This document shows, in pieces, positions 1-10,999 of a stretch of DNA of 64,000 bases. Positions within the stretch are counted from its first letter, which is position 1. Every line of letters starts with the position of its first letter. A program made the position numbers and the translations under genes. This DNA comes from Otatea glauca (lineage: Eukaryota; Streptophyta; Magnoliopsida; Poales; Poaceae): contig CM070717.1 of the NCBI GenBank assembly GCA_036346275.1, positions 11,219,178-11,283,177 on the forward strand, in the 5' to 3' direction. Below the pieces are notes generated by a model. The model was given only the letters and a program-made list of their open reading frames with translations. It searched no databases and was not told the origin of the DNA.

Positions 1-123
1 TTTTTCACATAATTCCCTGCAAAAACGAGTTAAACAAAAGCAACCCTCGACTCGGGTCCGAGGCGCGCCTTGAAATTTTTTACGGCATGTCTTCCGACAA
101 GGAAAACACCTCAAAATTTCCAC

Positions 124-440
124 GGATCAATCGATTGACCTAATCCGATCTAATATGATTGGCTTGGTCCCATATGGACACGTTTGAAACCACGATGGCG
201 GTAACCCGACCGGTGAGGGCAACGTCGTACATCATGAACGGACTCACCCAAATCAATATTGAATCTGCTTTGCGCTACCATGGATCAACTAGATTGACCC
301 AATCCAACTCAATCGATTGGCTTGGTCCCAAATGGATACGTTTGAAAACCCCGATGGCGGAAACCCGACCGGTAAGGGTAACGTCGCATCATGAACGGAC
401 TCACTCAAATCAAGATTGAGTCGGTTTGCACTTTCCTCAA
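124..440. repeat. Two-copy tandem repeat, 158-bp period
   Basis: Two diverged direct copies start at 124 and 282. Both begin with GGATCAA, contain CGATTGGCTTGGTCCCA-like text and end near AACGGACTCAC. They lie in the untranslated leader of the left-edge Copia element. Confidence 0.8.
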
Positions 441-572
441 ACCCTAAACCGATCGATCTCATCGATGGTCGCCACACCAATTCATCACATGAACCGGTGA
501 ACATGTAATAGATCCAATCTACTAACCTCACACATCATATGTGCAACACCAGATCACAAAACTATACGAGAT

Positions 573-585
573 GGCTCTGATACCA
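573..585 (-). other. Primer binding site (tRNA-iMet type)
   Basis: The minus-strand reading TGGTATCAGAGCC begins four bases after the LTR end at 590. This is the standard plant Copia minus-strand primer site, and it fixes both the orientation of the element and the inner LTR boundary. Confidence 0.88.
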
Positions 586-589
586 CTGA

Positions 590-1946
590 TGAGGAACGCG
601 GTATGCTACGCTAGCAAAAAAAAAAAATCTACCGCATAACCAGAAAGCTACTCGCAAGAAGAGGATCATAGATGAGATTACCACTAGACGCGCAGTTGCG
701 GAATCCTTCGCGCGTCGATGTAGCGGATCGTCCTCACCGCAGTCGTGGATCGATGTAGTGGATCGTCCTCGCCTCGCCGTGGATCGTCCTCCCACGCCGC
801 AGTCGCAGCAGCGTCACCGCAGTAGTCCACACGTCCAGAGATGGAACGCCGTGCGTCGGTGTGCAAGCACCTGGTCGCTCGGCAGGGGCAGCGAGAGGAG
901 TAGGCTAGGGTTTCGAGTGAATCACTCCTAAACCGTGGAAAGCACACCTGCGCCTCCTCCTCCCTTCTTATATAGCCACGAGATGAAACCTAAACTAGGG
1001 CTCATCGCGTGCTAAGCCCACGAGGTTCATTAATTACGGATCTAATCCAAATTAATGCGTCCCAGCCCATTAAGTGTGTGACCCTGCAGGTTCATGTACG
1101 TTTGGACATGGATTCGGAAAACTCCTTTTCAATCCAATAGTTGGTAGCGGCTTCTTGCAAAGTATGCCAACTCCCAAACATACTATGATCAAATCGGACA
1201 GAACCTATCAAAAGTACTCATGTAATAATCCCTTTGCCAAGTATATGAAGATCGATCTCAAGGCGAGAAGCATGTCATCCTTTGATGATTCAATCCATCT
1301 CTCGTATCCGTGATATATTAAGATGTGATTGACTCCTCAATCACGACATGGCCATGCACTTCCTTAATCATATCACACGAGTGGCCTTGTCATATATCTC
1401 CATTTCATTGGAGTGGCAAATTCCATCTTGACTGCTCACTTCCCTCTGCACGTTTCATCGTAAACATGAAAGCTACCTTTATAACTATCCGGTTAGGAAA
1501 TAGTGTTTGATAGCCCCAAGGAAAACTATTACACATGTAGGGAATATGACAATCTCAGGTCTAAGGATCATACATCTACTAGGTATGAGATACACTGATG
1601 ACACATAAGAATGAAACATTCTCGCAGTGTCGCATTGCGGGTCTATCTAACCCATGTTCTTCAACATGCATCCACAATGTATAGATGATATCTCCATATC
1701 CCATGATCTATGAAGCATGATCATCGATCACTACATGTGCTGATCTATTCATCGTTGTCCTATACGATGATATCCGATCAGAGATAATTATCGAATTACA
1801 TCATTAAGTAAAGAGCTTCATAAGCAAGTCACATACTTGTTGATCAATACAATGATATACATTCATTGGACCAATAATCATATTATTCATAAACATAGTC
1901 ATGTTACAATCATCTAAATGATTGCCTCAAGGGCATAACACTAACA
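590..1946 (-). mobile_element. 5' LTR of Angela/BARE-like Copia
   Basis: On the minus strand it starts TGTTAGTGTTATGCCC and ends in CCTCA, followed by the primer binding site. It is 1357 bp, and a near-identical inverted partner is the solo LTR at 4081-5433. The start resembles the BARE/Angela LTR start (TGTTGG...TATGCCC...GAGGCAAT). A TATATA-containing box and GC-rich 5' leader sit in the 590-1000 part. The base run after the outer end, GGATT (1947-1951), is the predicted target duplication; its partner lies outside the window. Confidence 0.88.
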
Positions 1947-2658
1947 GGATTTGCCTTCCCTCCTACTACTTGCTTGTGATTCTTGTGCCGAGTATAAATG
2001 ATTGATGTATAAGTCTTCTTTAGATGATATCCCAATCATCTTGGCAACTCTTGTGTTTCTTCTTGCAAGAAACCGATCTTTTGCTCTTCAGAGGATTATT
2101 CTTGGAAGGTCAGGTTTTTGGTGTTCTTGACTTGTGTTTTAGCTTATTATGACATGTGGAAAGCCATCTAGGATCATCTTGATTCTCAAGAACCCACGAG
2201 CTAGTTAAGGGCCAAGTTTTTATTTTTATACTCGTTCTTGTGCACTCTTCCTCAAATTGGAAAAATGTTAGAACCTTGACATCAATCCTTGTAATTGAAG
2301 GTTGGAATAGATTCCTGACATCCATAAGAAGGTGTCCGCAAAGTTTCATGGTGTTTGGATCAGCCGATTAAAAGACTCATCAATTTTCCTTTTGAGTCGG
2401 GTTGGTTTTCACTGTTCACTGTGTTGATTTACTGCAGTTACAATATCACTATAGTACCCCCGATAGTGTTGAGCTACTGTTCACCTAGAACTACTAGCCC
2501 TATTTGTGGTAGTGCAGGCCCCTGGCTAAGAAATTCTGGATTTTCGCTATCTTCGCTCTGCTTTGATGATGTGAGGTTGTTGGTTTTACTATTTTGAGTG
2601 GGGGAAAATTTTATTTTGGGATCATTCACCCTCCTCTGATCGCCATCTCGATCTTTCA
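1947..2658 (+). mobile_element. Truncated SIRE-type Copia LTR (plus)
   Basis: This is the 3' portion of the same LTR family found at 49431-51183. It aligns with 50470-51183, including the GAGTGGGGG(A/G) box and the CCATCTCGATCTTTCA end. It is cut on its left by the Angela-like element. The right end (CA at 2658) abuts minus-strand gag of an older SIRE-type element, so this LTR was inserted into that element in opposite orientation. Confidence 0.8.
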
Positions 2659-2897
2659 CTAATCCTAAGGGTCTAGGTTTCTGGCTTCTTCCTAAGTTCG
2701 ACTTGGATTTTATCCAATTACCCCTCAATTTCAGCACATCGTAAGCAATTTTCTTGTGACTTAACTAGTAAGTTCTTAGCAAATTCAACACACTTGACAT
2801 TTAAAGATTCATTGTCAAGTTTTAGTTGCCTACAACCCTCACATGAGATGACTTAGTCCTTAGAAGCATGCAATTCAAATTCATTATTTCTATTAGA

Positions 2898-3743
2898 CTA
2901 GTTAAGTGCCCGTGCATTGCTACGAAAATTCTCAAACACAATTTTATTAAGAAAGGTTTTTCAAAGCAATAGTTAAGTTGGTTCAATCACTAAATTGCAG
3001 TCCTTAAACCACTCAAATCTCGACAGATTCCATTGTCGCTATAACCCTCGCCAAACTAACGCTGAGAAGCGCGTCAAACTTGCAATCTAAACAAATACAA
3101 ATGAGAACAGTCCAATCTAGGCGCTAATCACACAACGGAACCCATAATTGAGAATCGATGGCACCACCATATCAGGATCCAGGGCTATGAAAGGCGCACC
3201 AGATGCGACTTGGACGTGGCCACCATTACACGCGATGAAGAAGAGTGACAGAGCGAGTACAAAGAGGAACACAAGGACCACCACAGGCGGCAGCACGTCG
3301 GAATGGGACGCCGAACGCCTCCCTCCTCTGCTTCCGGTGGTGGAGTACGAGAGCCTCTTCGGGGTCAGCATTGGCGGCAAGGCGAGGGTAGGCTCCGAGT
3401 CCGAATCGATGGCGGGGAGGGGCTCGCTGGAGGACATGTATGCACACTTTCTTTTCCTCTCGCATGGCTCCAAGGGTGGGAAGCCATGATGGGAAGGGAA
3501 GGGATCGTCTGTGTCTCTCTCGCGTGGTTTGGGTGCTGTGGCATCTGGGCCAACCATTTTTTATTAAGCACAACAGAAGGGCCTAGTTTTGATCGCAAAC
3601 TTGATCTGCAATCCAAATTTGGATGGGCCAATCAGGCCCAAGGGAGGAAGGGGAGCAGTGCGCGTACTGACTGGACCTACATGTAGGGGTTAAGGGTGGA
3701 GAACGGACCACCGCCACCAACTCCTAATTAGAAGTAGTAGAGA
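2898..3743 (-). mobile_element. Non-autonomous Helitron
   Basis: On the minus strand it starts TCTCTACTACTTCTAATTAG and ends GCACGGGCACTTAACTAG. These are the TC start, GCAATGCACGGGC-like terminal stem and CTRR end of grass Helitrons. It sits exactly between host A (3744) and host T (2897), with no target duplication. The empty site can be checked against the related gag at about 52790: removing the insert restores co-linearity. It encodes no Rep/helicase. It carries a GC-rich gene-like fragment (3117-3437). Confidence 0.87.
3117..3437 (-). CDS. Captured gene fragment in Helitron, predicted one-pass membrane protein
   Basis: This is a 106-codon open frame from an ATG at 3437 (MSSSEPLPAIDSDSE...), and the same frame is open upstream to 3557. 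The N-terminal third is Ser/Pro/acidic. One strong hydrophobic helix of about 20 residues (VVVLVFLFVLALSLFFIACN) follows a basic, Ser-rich stretch. This layout fits a type II or tail-anchored membrane protein exon. Its GC content is far above the surrounding gag. It is probably a first exon acquired by the Helitron; the parent gene is not recognised. A chance GC-rich ORF remains possible, and overlapping frames on both strands are also open. Confidence 0.45.
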   Translation of the reverse strand: MSSSEPLPAIDSDSEPTLALPPMLTPKRLSYSTTGSRGGRRSASHSDVLPPVVVLVFLFVLALSLFFIACNGGHVQVASGAPFIALDPDMVVPSILNYGFRCVISA

Positions 3744-4080
3744 TAGCTTTCTAAGGTGAGTACCCATTGCATCAATTTCAGCAAGCAATTTAGGGCAATT
3801 TTCACACGATGCGCTAGTGTGAGCATGAAGAATACTAGCATCTACAGGAATAGCATCAATAGAACAAGCGCTAGCATTCTTCAATCTAAGACTCTCAAGC
3901 TCAAAAACCACACTATCATGCATAGTCCTTAGGTTCTCAGCTCCACAAGCAAGGCATCGCAAAGAGTACGATCAGTAGACTCTTAGGAGGAACAAGATCT
4001 AAGAGAAGCTAACTCTTGAGACAAAGTGCCTACTTCCTTCTCTAGCTCCATACATCTAGCTCTAGCTCTCGCATGAAATT

Positions 4081-5433
4081 TGTTAGTGTTATGCCCTTGA
4101 GGCAATCATTTAGATGATTGTAACATGACTATGTTTATGAATAATAATATGATTATTGGTCCAATGAATGTATATCATTGTATTGATCAACAAGTATGTG
4201 ACTTGATTATGAAGCTCTTTACTTAATGATGTAATTCGATAAATATCTCTGATCGGATATCATCGTATAGGACTACGATGAATAGATCAGCACATGTAGT
4301 GATCGATGATCATGCTTCATAGATCATGGGATATGGAGATATCATCTCTACATTGTGGACCATGTTGAAGAACATGGGTTAGATAGACCCGCTATGGGAC
4401 ATCGCGAGAATGTTTCATTCTTATGTGTCATCGATGTATCTCATACCTAGAAGATGTATGATCCTTAGACCCTGAGATTGTCATATTCCCTACATGTGTA
4501 ATAGTTTTCCTTGGGGCTATCAAACACTACTTCCTAACCGGATAGTTATAAAGGTAGCTTTCATGTTTACTTGAAACGTCAGTAGGGAAGTGAGCAATCA
4601 AGATGGAATTTGCCACCCAATGAAACGGAGATATATGACAAGGCCACTCGTGTGATATGATTAAGAAAGTGCATGGCCATGCCGTGATTGAGGAGTCAAT
4701 CACATCTTATTAATATATCACGGATACGAGAGATGGATTGAATCATCAAAGGATGACATGCTTCTCGCCTTGAGATCAATCTTCATATACTTGGCAAAGG
4801 GATTATTACATGAGTTCTTTTGATAGGTTCTGCTCGATTTGATCACAAGATGTTTGGGAGTTGGCATACTTTGCAAGAAGCCGCTACCAACTATTGGATT
4901 AAAAAGGAGTTTTCCGAATCCATGTCCAAACGTATGTGAACCCGCAGGTCACACACTTAATGGTGGGACGATTAATTTGGATTGATCCGTAATTAATGAA
5001 TCTCGTGGGCTTAGCATCTTTGGTGGGCCCTGGTTTAGGGTTTCATCTCGTGGCTATATAAGGAGGGAGGAGGAGGCGCAGGTGTGCTTTCCACGATTTA
5101 GGTTTGATTCACTTGAAACCCTAGCCTCCTCCTCTCGCCGCCTCGCCGAGCGACTAGGTGCTTGCACACGACGCACGGCGCTCCATCTCCGGACGTGTGG
5201 ACTCTGCGGTGACGCTGCTGCGATCGCGGCGTGGGAGGACGATCCACGGCGAGGCGAGGACGATCCGCTACATCGACGCAACGATCTGCGCGAGGACGAA
5301 CCACTACATCGACGCCGGGATTCCGCAATCGCGTCTAGTGGTAATCTTATCTATGATCCCCTTCTTGCGAGTAGCTTTCTGGTTGCGCGGTAGTTTTTTT
5401 TTGTGCTAGCGTAGCATACCGCGTTTCCCTTCA
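4081..5433 (+). mobile_element. Solo LTR, Angela/BARE-like Copia
   Basis: The LTR runs TGTTAGTGTTATGCCC ... CCCTTCA, 1353 bp. It is flanked by perfect 5-bp target duplications AAATT (4076-4080 and 5434-5438) and inserted in the SIRE-type gag. There is no primer site after its 3' end and no polypurine tract before it, so it is a solo LTR left by recombination between two LTRs. A promoter-like GCTATATAAGG lies at about 5052. It is an inverted partner of the LTR at 590-1946. Confidence 0.93.
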
Positions 5434-6699
5434 AAATTTCCTTAGTTTGCAGAAAGCTTCATTGAGCTGGTCATAGGACGGTACCTCATCTGTGTCGCTG
5501 TAGAGCTTGGAGTCGCTGATGCTATTGGCATTCGCCATGAAGCACATCCCAGTGAAATTGTCGCCACTCTTGTTCTTCTCTTGCAGTTCATCCTTGCCAT
5601 TGTTGCTCCAGGTCTCCGTATCAGATAGGTTGATGCTGTCGAGTGTGGTGAGGACACGATGGAAGAGTTTCTTGTTCTTTGAAAAGTTGCGGTACTTCTT
5701 CTCACGCTCCGGGTCGCGAACTAGAGGCTTCTTGTTGCGGTTCTTGTAGGTGTTGTCGTTCTTTCCCGAACTTTCGATGTTATTCTTACCCTTCTCCAAC
5801 TTAGGGCAGTTCGCTCGAACGTGGTTGGAGCTACCACACTCGAAGCAGGTGATCATGCCACCTCTTTTCCTCTCTCAAACCCTTTTGTAGGCATGAGAAA
5901 ATTTACGAGCTAAAAGAGTAAGCTCATTTTCTGAAAATTTATCCAGTTGTTCATCGCTTTGCTCGCAAAGGGGGAAAGAGAAAAACCAACAGAAGTCTGA
6001 GAAGTGGATCCAATGGGATCGGTGACCAAGGCCATCGACTGCGACTTTGTCTTACGAGTGACAACATTGATCTCATGAGTCTTGAGCTGGGAGTAAAACC
6101 CATCAAGAGTCAATGTCGATAAGTCTATGGTGTTCTTGATGGTGGTCACCTTCATCTCCAAAACCCGAAGATCAAGTGCGGTCAAGAAATGTTAAGCATT
6201 CTTCGAGTCAAGGTATGTGCAACCAACTGCACGAAGATCGCTCAAAATCCTTGTAAAATGAGCAAAGAACTCATCAAGGGTCTCACTAGCATGTTGTTTA
6301 AATTTGTTGTATTCATGATTGTATTGATCCTATCTCACCATCTTGATCTGAGTGGTGCCCTCATGGTAAAGCATCGAGGGTCACTCAGATCTCGTGAGTA
6401 GAATGAAGGTGAGATATCTTGTCGTACTCACTACGGCTAAGGCCATGTATAAGGATGTTCCTTGCCTTAGCATTCGTGTCAACATCAGTCATATTACCGG
6501 CCATGACATTCTCATCGACAGGAACTTTATACGGGAGCTTCACCTTCTACCATATCAGGAAGCCTGGGTAGTGATGTACGACTCCATTCGCGACTTCTAG
6601 AAGAAAAATCAACTCCATAAAAGATGGAAGACTTGGTGGAATATTTATCTGTCGCCAAGGCTCTCGAGACTGGTCAAGAGCTGTAGAAGAGCAAAACCA

Positions 6700-6712
6700 G
6701 GCTCTGATACCA
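6700..6712 (-). other. Primer binding site of older SIRE-type Copia
   Basis: The minus-strand reading TGGTATCAGAGCC lies two bases beyond the LTR end at 6715. It fixes the minus orientation of the 2659-8380 element and shows that the LTR at 6715-8380 is its 5' LTR. Confidence 0.88.
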
Positions 6713-6714
6713 AT

Positions 6715-8380
6715 TGAAGGACTGAGATGATGATCAGAGGGGGTGAATGGTCGCAAAATAAAATTTTCCCTCACAAAAAGATCCAACCAAGAACCTCACT
6801 ACATTGAAGCAAAGTGGAGAACAAAAAATACCAGAAAACCTCAGCAATAGGTGGCACTATCGCAAAATGGGCTGGTAGTGCTAGATGAATAGTAACCCCG
6901 GCACTACCGAAGGTACTGTAGTGGTACTTCCATTAGATATAGTAAAATCATCACAGGAATAGTGAAAATCGGCCCGACTCAAAAGGAAAATTGATGAATA
7001 TTTTGATCGGCTGATCTAAACACCGTGAAATTTTGTAAACACCTTTCTATGGATGTCAAAAACCTATTCCAACCTTCAATCGTAAGGATTGATATCAAAG
7101 TTTTAACCTTTTTCCAATTTGAAGAAGACTGCACAATAACAGGTACAAAAACAAAAACTTGGCCCTCAGCTAGCTTGTGGGTTCCCACATGTCATAGCAA
7201 GCTAGAACACAAGACAAGAACACCAAAAACCTGACCTTCCAAAAATAATCCCCTATAGAGCAAAAGATCGGTTTCTTGCAAAGAAGAACACAAGAGTTGT
7301 CTAAATGATTAGGATATGATCTGAAAAAGACTCATCCATCATTCATTCATCCTCGGTACAAGAAGCACAAGAAAGGAGGGGAGGCAAATCCAACTTGCAT
7401 GAAAGTAAATTGTAAGAATGTAAATTGTGGAAATTAAAGACTTAATGTAAATGTGCAAAATAAATTCAAAGATGAGTAAATGAAGTTTTTATTTCTGGAA
7501 GGGAGGTTTACAAAGCCTCACAACAAAGTGGGTAAAGCTCAAAGGAGCACAAAAATATCAAAACCTTCAAGAGGATGAAGGCTACCCCTACCCCTCTATT
7601 TGTACTACTCTTGAGTCACCCTCCACCCTTAGATAAGTTCTTCTACCCTAAGGATCACCATCAAGGGTTAGAATTGACTCACTCATACATAGGCTAACCC
7701 AAAACCCAACAACATAACAGGTTTTGCACGCTTTTCAAATAATACTAACTAGACCCGCTGCTCTATCACCTAGACCGCGATCCAACGGTCCTCCTTGATT
7801 TGAGCAGCTCCTAACTAGCATCTCATTCATTCCTTGTCTTCTAGGTTCGCAGCGACTCCGTCTCCAATTATCTTCCGATGATCCTCGACCGTCTGGACCT
7901 CCAACGCATCTCACCCAGTTCCGGTCATCCTTCGCCTTACCATGACTTAGCACCGTCGTTCTACAACCATCAAGAACAAGGAAACACATCATATAGCATT
8001 GCCCAAAATGATATGCAATAAATCTCTCACAATTCCAAAATTCAAATTCAAACTTCGCTCAATAAGTTAGCACTGCCATCCCCTGGGGCCTGTAATACCG
8101 CTCGGTTGGCATTACCGCCCCAGCATGGCCGGTAGTGCCGCTCGCCTAGAATCCCAGCGAAGACCCTCTCTAAAATATAACTACCGCTCCCCTCACCTGG
8201 TACTACCAGCTCCTAGCTGGAAGTACCGCCCTTCTGATGCTGGTAGTGCTGCTCTGGGTAGATCAATTCAAATTGCTTCAATTTGAATATCCAATTCAAA
8301 TACTCAAACTCAAGTACCTCATCCTTAAACATAGTCAATAACTCATCACCAACAAGGTTAGATCTCCAATTGTTCTTTCA
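6715..8380 (-). mobile_element. 5' LTR of older SIRE-type Copia
   Basis: On the minus strand it starts TGAAAGAACAATTGGAG and ends ATCTCAGTCCTTCA, 1666 bp. It aligns throughout with the LTRs of the 49431-60693 element, but is more diverged at its start than the solo LTR at 44720-46413. The GC-rich part near 8070-8240 carries repeated TACCG/CCGGTAG words, like its relatives. The expected target duplication is AGAGT (8381-8385), but the matching 3' LTR is absent. Confidence 0.88.
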
Positions 8381-8390
8381 AGAGTAGTAG

Positions 8391-10193
8391 TGTGGGGACT
8401 AGAATATGCAAATCCAGACCTTGTGTGTATATTGCACTAGTCCAGGATCACACTAGTGCACACAGGCTCAACATTGATGAATATCACAATCATACACAGC
8501 AAAAACATAATAAAATACTTCATATATTAATTATTAACCTATTGACCAACCTTATGGTCGACCTTACATGACTTTGCCATGTAGGGATAAACTATGATAA
8601 CAAATTAAATTGCAGTGGAATAAAAATATAGATGAACCCCTCAATGTACCACAGGCAACTGACAAGGCTCGCACCCTAAACATTTATCTTTTCTGGAAAC
8701 TCCTTGAAAACTAGTGTAGACTCCTCCTCAACTGGTGATGTTGGTGTTGGCAAGGGTGAGTATTTAAAGCACTCAACAAGCTGTGCATAGAATGCAATTT
8801 TAACATAACTATATGCAAGGCTTATTCCAAAGAAATGGCTAACATGGATATTTTGCAATAAAACAGCATTTATAAAAGAACATAATAACTAGATTGAAAT
8901 GACAGTAAAACAAATAAAAATAAGTAGTAACTTTTAGCATTTCTCAAATAAACATGGCACCTAGCCTTGACATATTCAAACTTGTACCAGCACCCAGCTT
9001 TCTCATGCAAGTTTTCATTTTACAAATTCTATTCATTGACTATAATTCCAAAGCATTGCCCAATACTACGAGCACAGCTATCCGAATAGGTTTACACTCT
9101 GCAGAGGTTAGGGATTTTGAAGAGGAAGGACAATGGCATAATATAACATGTGTGGTGAGGCTAGAGCTCACATGGAAGAGGTGTTGCTTCAGCGGAGCAT
9201 GCATACAGGAGCTTGGGATGATGACGGCGTTCTGGGATGGCTTATTGAGGAAGAAGCACTAGGAATACGCAAAATGAGCTTGGCATCATACAAAGAAGCC
9301 GGAGGGCAAAGCTAAGGGGATTAAATAGGTGTGAGACAGCGATTCCCTTTGTTGTCTTCCTCTTGGCCGCGAGCAAGATGCCTGGCTTCCTCTCATACGG
9401 CAGTTACTCTCAAGCGACGTGTTGGCGGCATTAGGTAGGGAGCTTTGGATGATGCGACAGGGCAAGCTGGTAGGAAGGAAAAGTGAAAGGGCATGGGGAG
9501 AAAGCTTTGAGTGTGAAGCAATGGCACGGCTCGTGGAAGAAGAAGACTGTAGGTGGTGCCATGTTATCAGCGACAGGGATAGGGAAGGCGTTTGGGCGCA
9601 ATGACGTCTTTGCTTGGAGAAACTGGTAAATGAAAATGGCTTGAAGAGATGACGACTACTGACAGGTGGGACCGGCAAGTCATCTAGTGGGCCTAAGCTA
9701 TTTGTGAGATAAAGGATGGGTATTTGAAATTTTGTTTTGGTCAAAAGCTTTGCCCGAATTTTTAAGCATAGCTTGGTACTCCAACATTTATGAAAAGTTT
9801 TGTGAATGTTCCTAACGTGGAACTGGTATTTCTGGAAAATTTCTAGGATTTTACCTCTCTTGGAGTTTTCTCAGAAATTATTTTTGTCTACTGTTTTGAA
9901 TGCTAGATGCATTATTTGATTTTGCAAAAATAGCAACCCATCTATAAAATTTATACACTTTTTGGAGAGGCACCTGAGACTATTTAGGACCTAAATAAAA
10001 TAATTCCAAAATTTTTGCATATTCAAATTTAAAATTTAAAATTCAGGATCAGCAGCTAGGAAATGAAAAAGATATTTTCATTAAATGTAGATAATTCTAG
10101 AAATACCAGAAAAATTCTGAAAATTCACAATAAATGTAGAAGAATAACTTGGAAACTTAACATTTAATTGGTGGCAAAATTTGGGATGTTACA
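8391..10193 (-). mobile_element. LTR of TGTAACATCCC family (minus)
   Basis: On the minus strand it starts TGTAACATCCCAAATTTTGC and ends CTAGTCCCCACA, 1803 bp. It matches the 37371-40663 copy at both ends, including TGTGTGCACTAG and the AATGCAAT...GCAAGGCTTATTCCAA stretch. No primer site or polypurine tract is visible on either side. The flanks (AGTAG at 8386-8390, TTATT at 10194-10198) do not match, so it may be a solo LTR with one eroded flank. Gypsy origin is likely but not proven. Confidence 0.7.
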
Positions 10194-10276
10194 TTATTAT
10201 ACAACAGATTAAGCACATCAACACCATTGTTTAATGTCATCTTTTATGGACCAGATCAAACCTACGTTGCTAGCAC
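10194..10276. other. Short unassigned spacer
   Basis: There is no recognisable gene. The CACTA end expected here (CACTA plus the terminal inverted repeat seen at 23100) is missing, so this spacer probably marks a deletion that removed the left CACTA terminus. Confidence 0.4.
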
Positions 10277-10510
10277 ATCACTGCCGGTTCCAAAATGCCA
10301 TCACTGTTGGTCATTGGTGCCGACAGTGATTGGTCGGCAGTGATACTCGGGTTAAACCAAAATCCGGCAGTGATAATAATTATCACTGCCGGTTATACAT
10401 AAAACCGGCTGTGATATAGAACTTTCACTGCCGAGTTATACCACAATCCGACAGTGATATGTACATATCACTGCCAGATTTCTTCAAGAACCGGCAACGA
10501 CAAGCCGTGA
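10277..10510. repeat. CACTA subterminal hairpin array, left
   Basis: About five inverted units of the form ATCACTGCCGGTT ... AACCGGCAGTGAT lie here, each able to fold into a hairpin. In the En/Spm family such motifs are binding sites for TNPA-type proteins. Confidence 0.85.
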
Positions 10511-10999
10511 ACCAAATATTTTTATTGCATATTTTTGTGCAATATATATATTTTTATACAATTGTTTGTACAGTGTCCATATATAGTAAAGCATCGTTCA
10601 AATCGTAATTCAAATATATCCATGTATATATAAAGCATCGTTAAAATGATAATTCAAATATATTAAATTAAGCATCACAATATTTTGTTTTTACAATGAT
10701 TTGTTTACAAATGTAGTTCGACTACATCTCATCTCATTCACTTTGATTTTGCACTGGCTACAGTAGAATGAGTCGAAGTAGGCATATCACAGGTGTAGAT
10801 CGAAGGAATGAGGGCGATGAGGCTACTCGTGGAACTCGCCATTTAGATTGATGACATCATCATGAATGAATTCGACGATCTGTTCTTAAATTGCTATAAT
10901 TTCTGTCAGTAATAACTTATTGGTTCTTAGTTTGGAGCGCTGTTATTGAAGAAAAGAGAAAGTTAATTAATGAAGATATATGTTAAATGAAAAAAAAGT

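Larger units (their letters stand above)
1..589 (-). mobile_element. 5' leader of an Angela/BARE-like Copia element
   Basis: This is internal sequence just downstream of a 5' LTR on the minus strand, and it continues past the left edge. The primer binding site lies at 573-585 (minus-strand reading TGGTATCAGAGCC), four bases from the LTR end. It matches the initiator-Met tRNA site used by plant Copia elements. No gag frame is visible here; the short open frames overlap a tandem repeat. The Angela/BARE assignment rests on the LTR start and the PBS, because no pol is in the window. Confidence 0.75.
2659..6658 (-). pseudogene. Broken gag of older SIRE-type Copia
   Basis: Read on the minus strand, this matches the gag of the element at 49431-60693 in order. 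The equivalent of the start codon (6656-6658) is TTG instead of ATG. The nucleic-acid-binding zinc knuckle CFECGSSNHVRANC (C-x2-C-x4-H-x4-C) lies just inside the frame that opens at 5856. Further pieces carry the acidic DEVPSYDQLNEAF stretch and the coiled-coil tail (3690-3962 and 2659-2897). The gene is cut by a Helitron (2898-3743) and a solo LTR (4081-5433) and has several stops. No protease, integrase or reverse transcriptase follows; the pol part and the 3' LTR are not in the window. Confidence 0.8.

Noticed and set aside
590..5433. Inverted repeat pair 590-1946 / 4081-5433 as the two ends of one large DNA transposon
   Set aside because: Each copy has LTR hallmarks: one is followed by a tRNA primer site, the other has its own 5-bp duplications. 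They are separate Copia insertions.
9286..9744. 152-codon minus-strand ORF (Ser-rich) as a gene
   Set aside because: It lies wholly inside the TGTAACATCCC-family LTR, has low-complexity Ser runs, and is not kept open in the other LTR copies.
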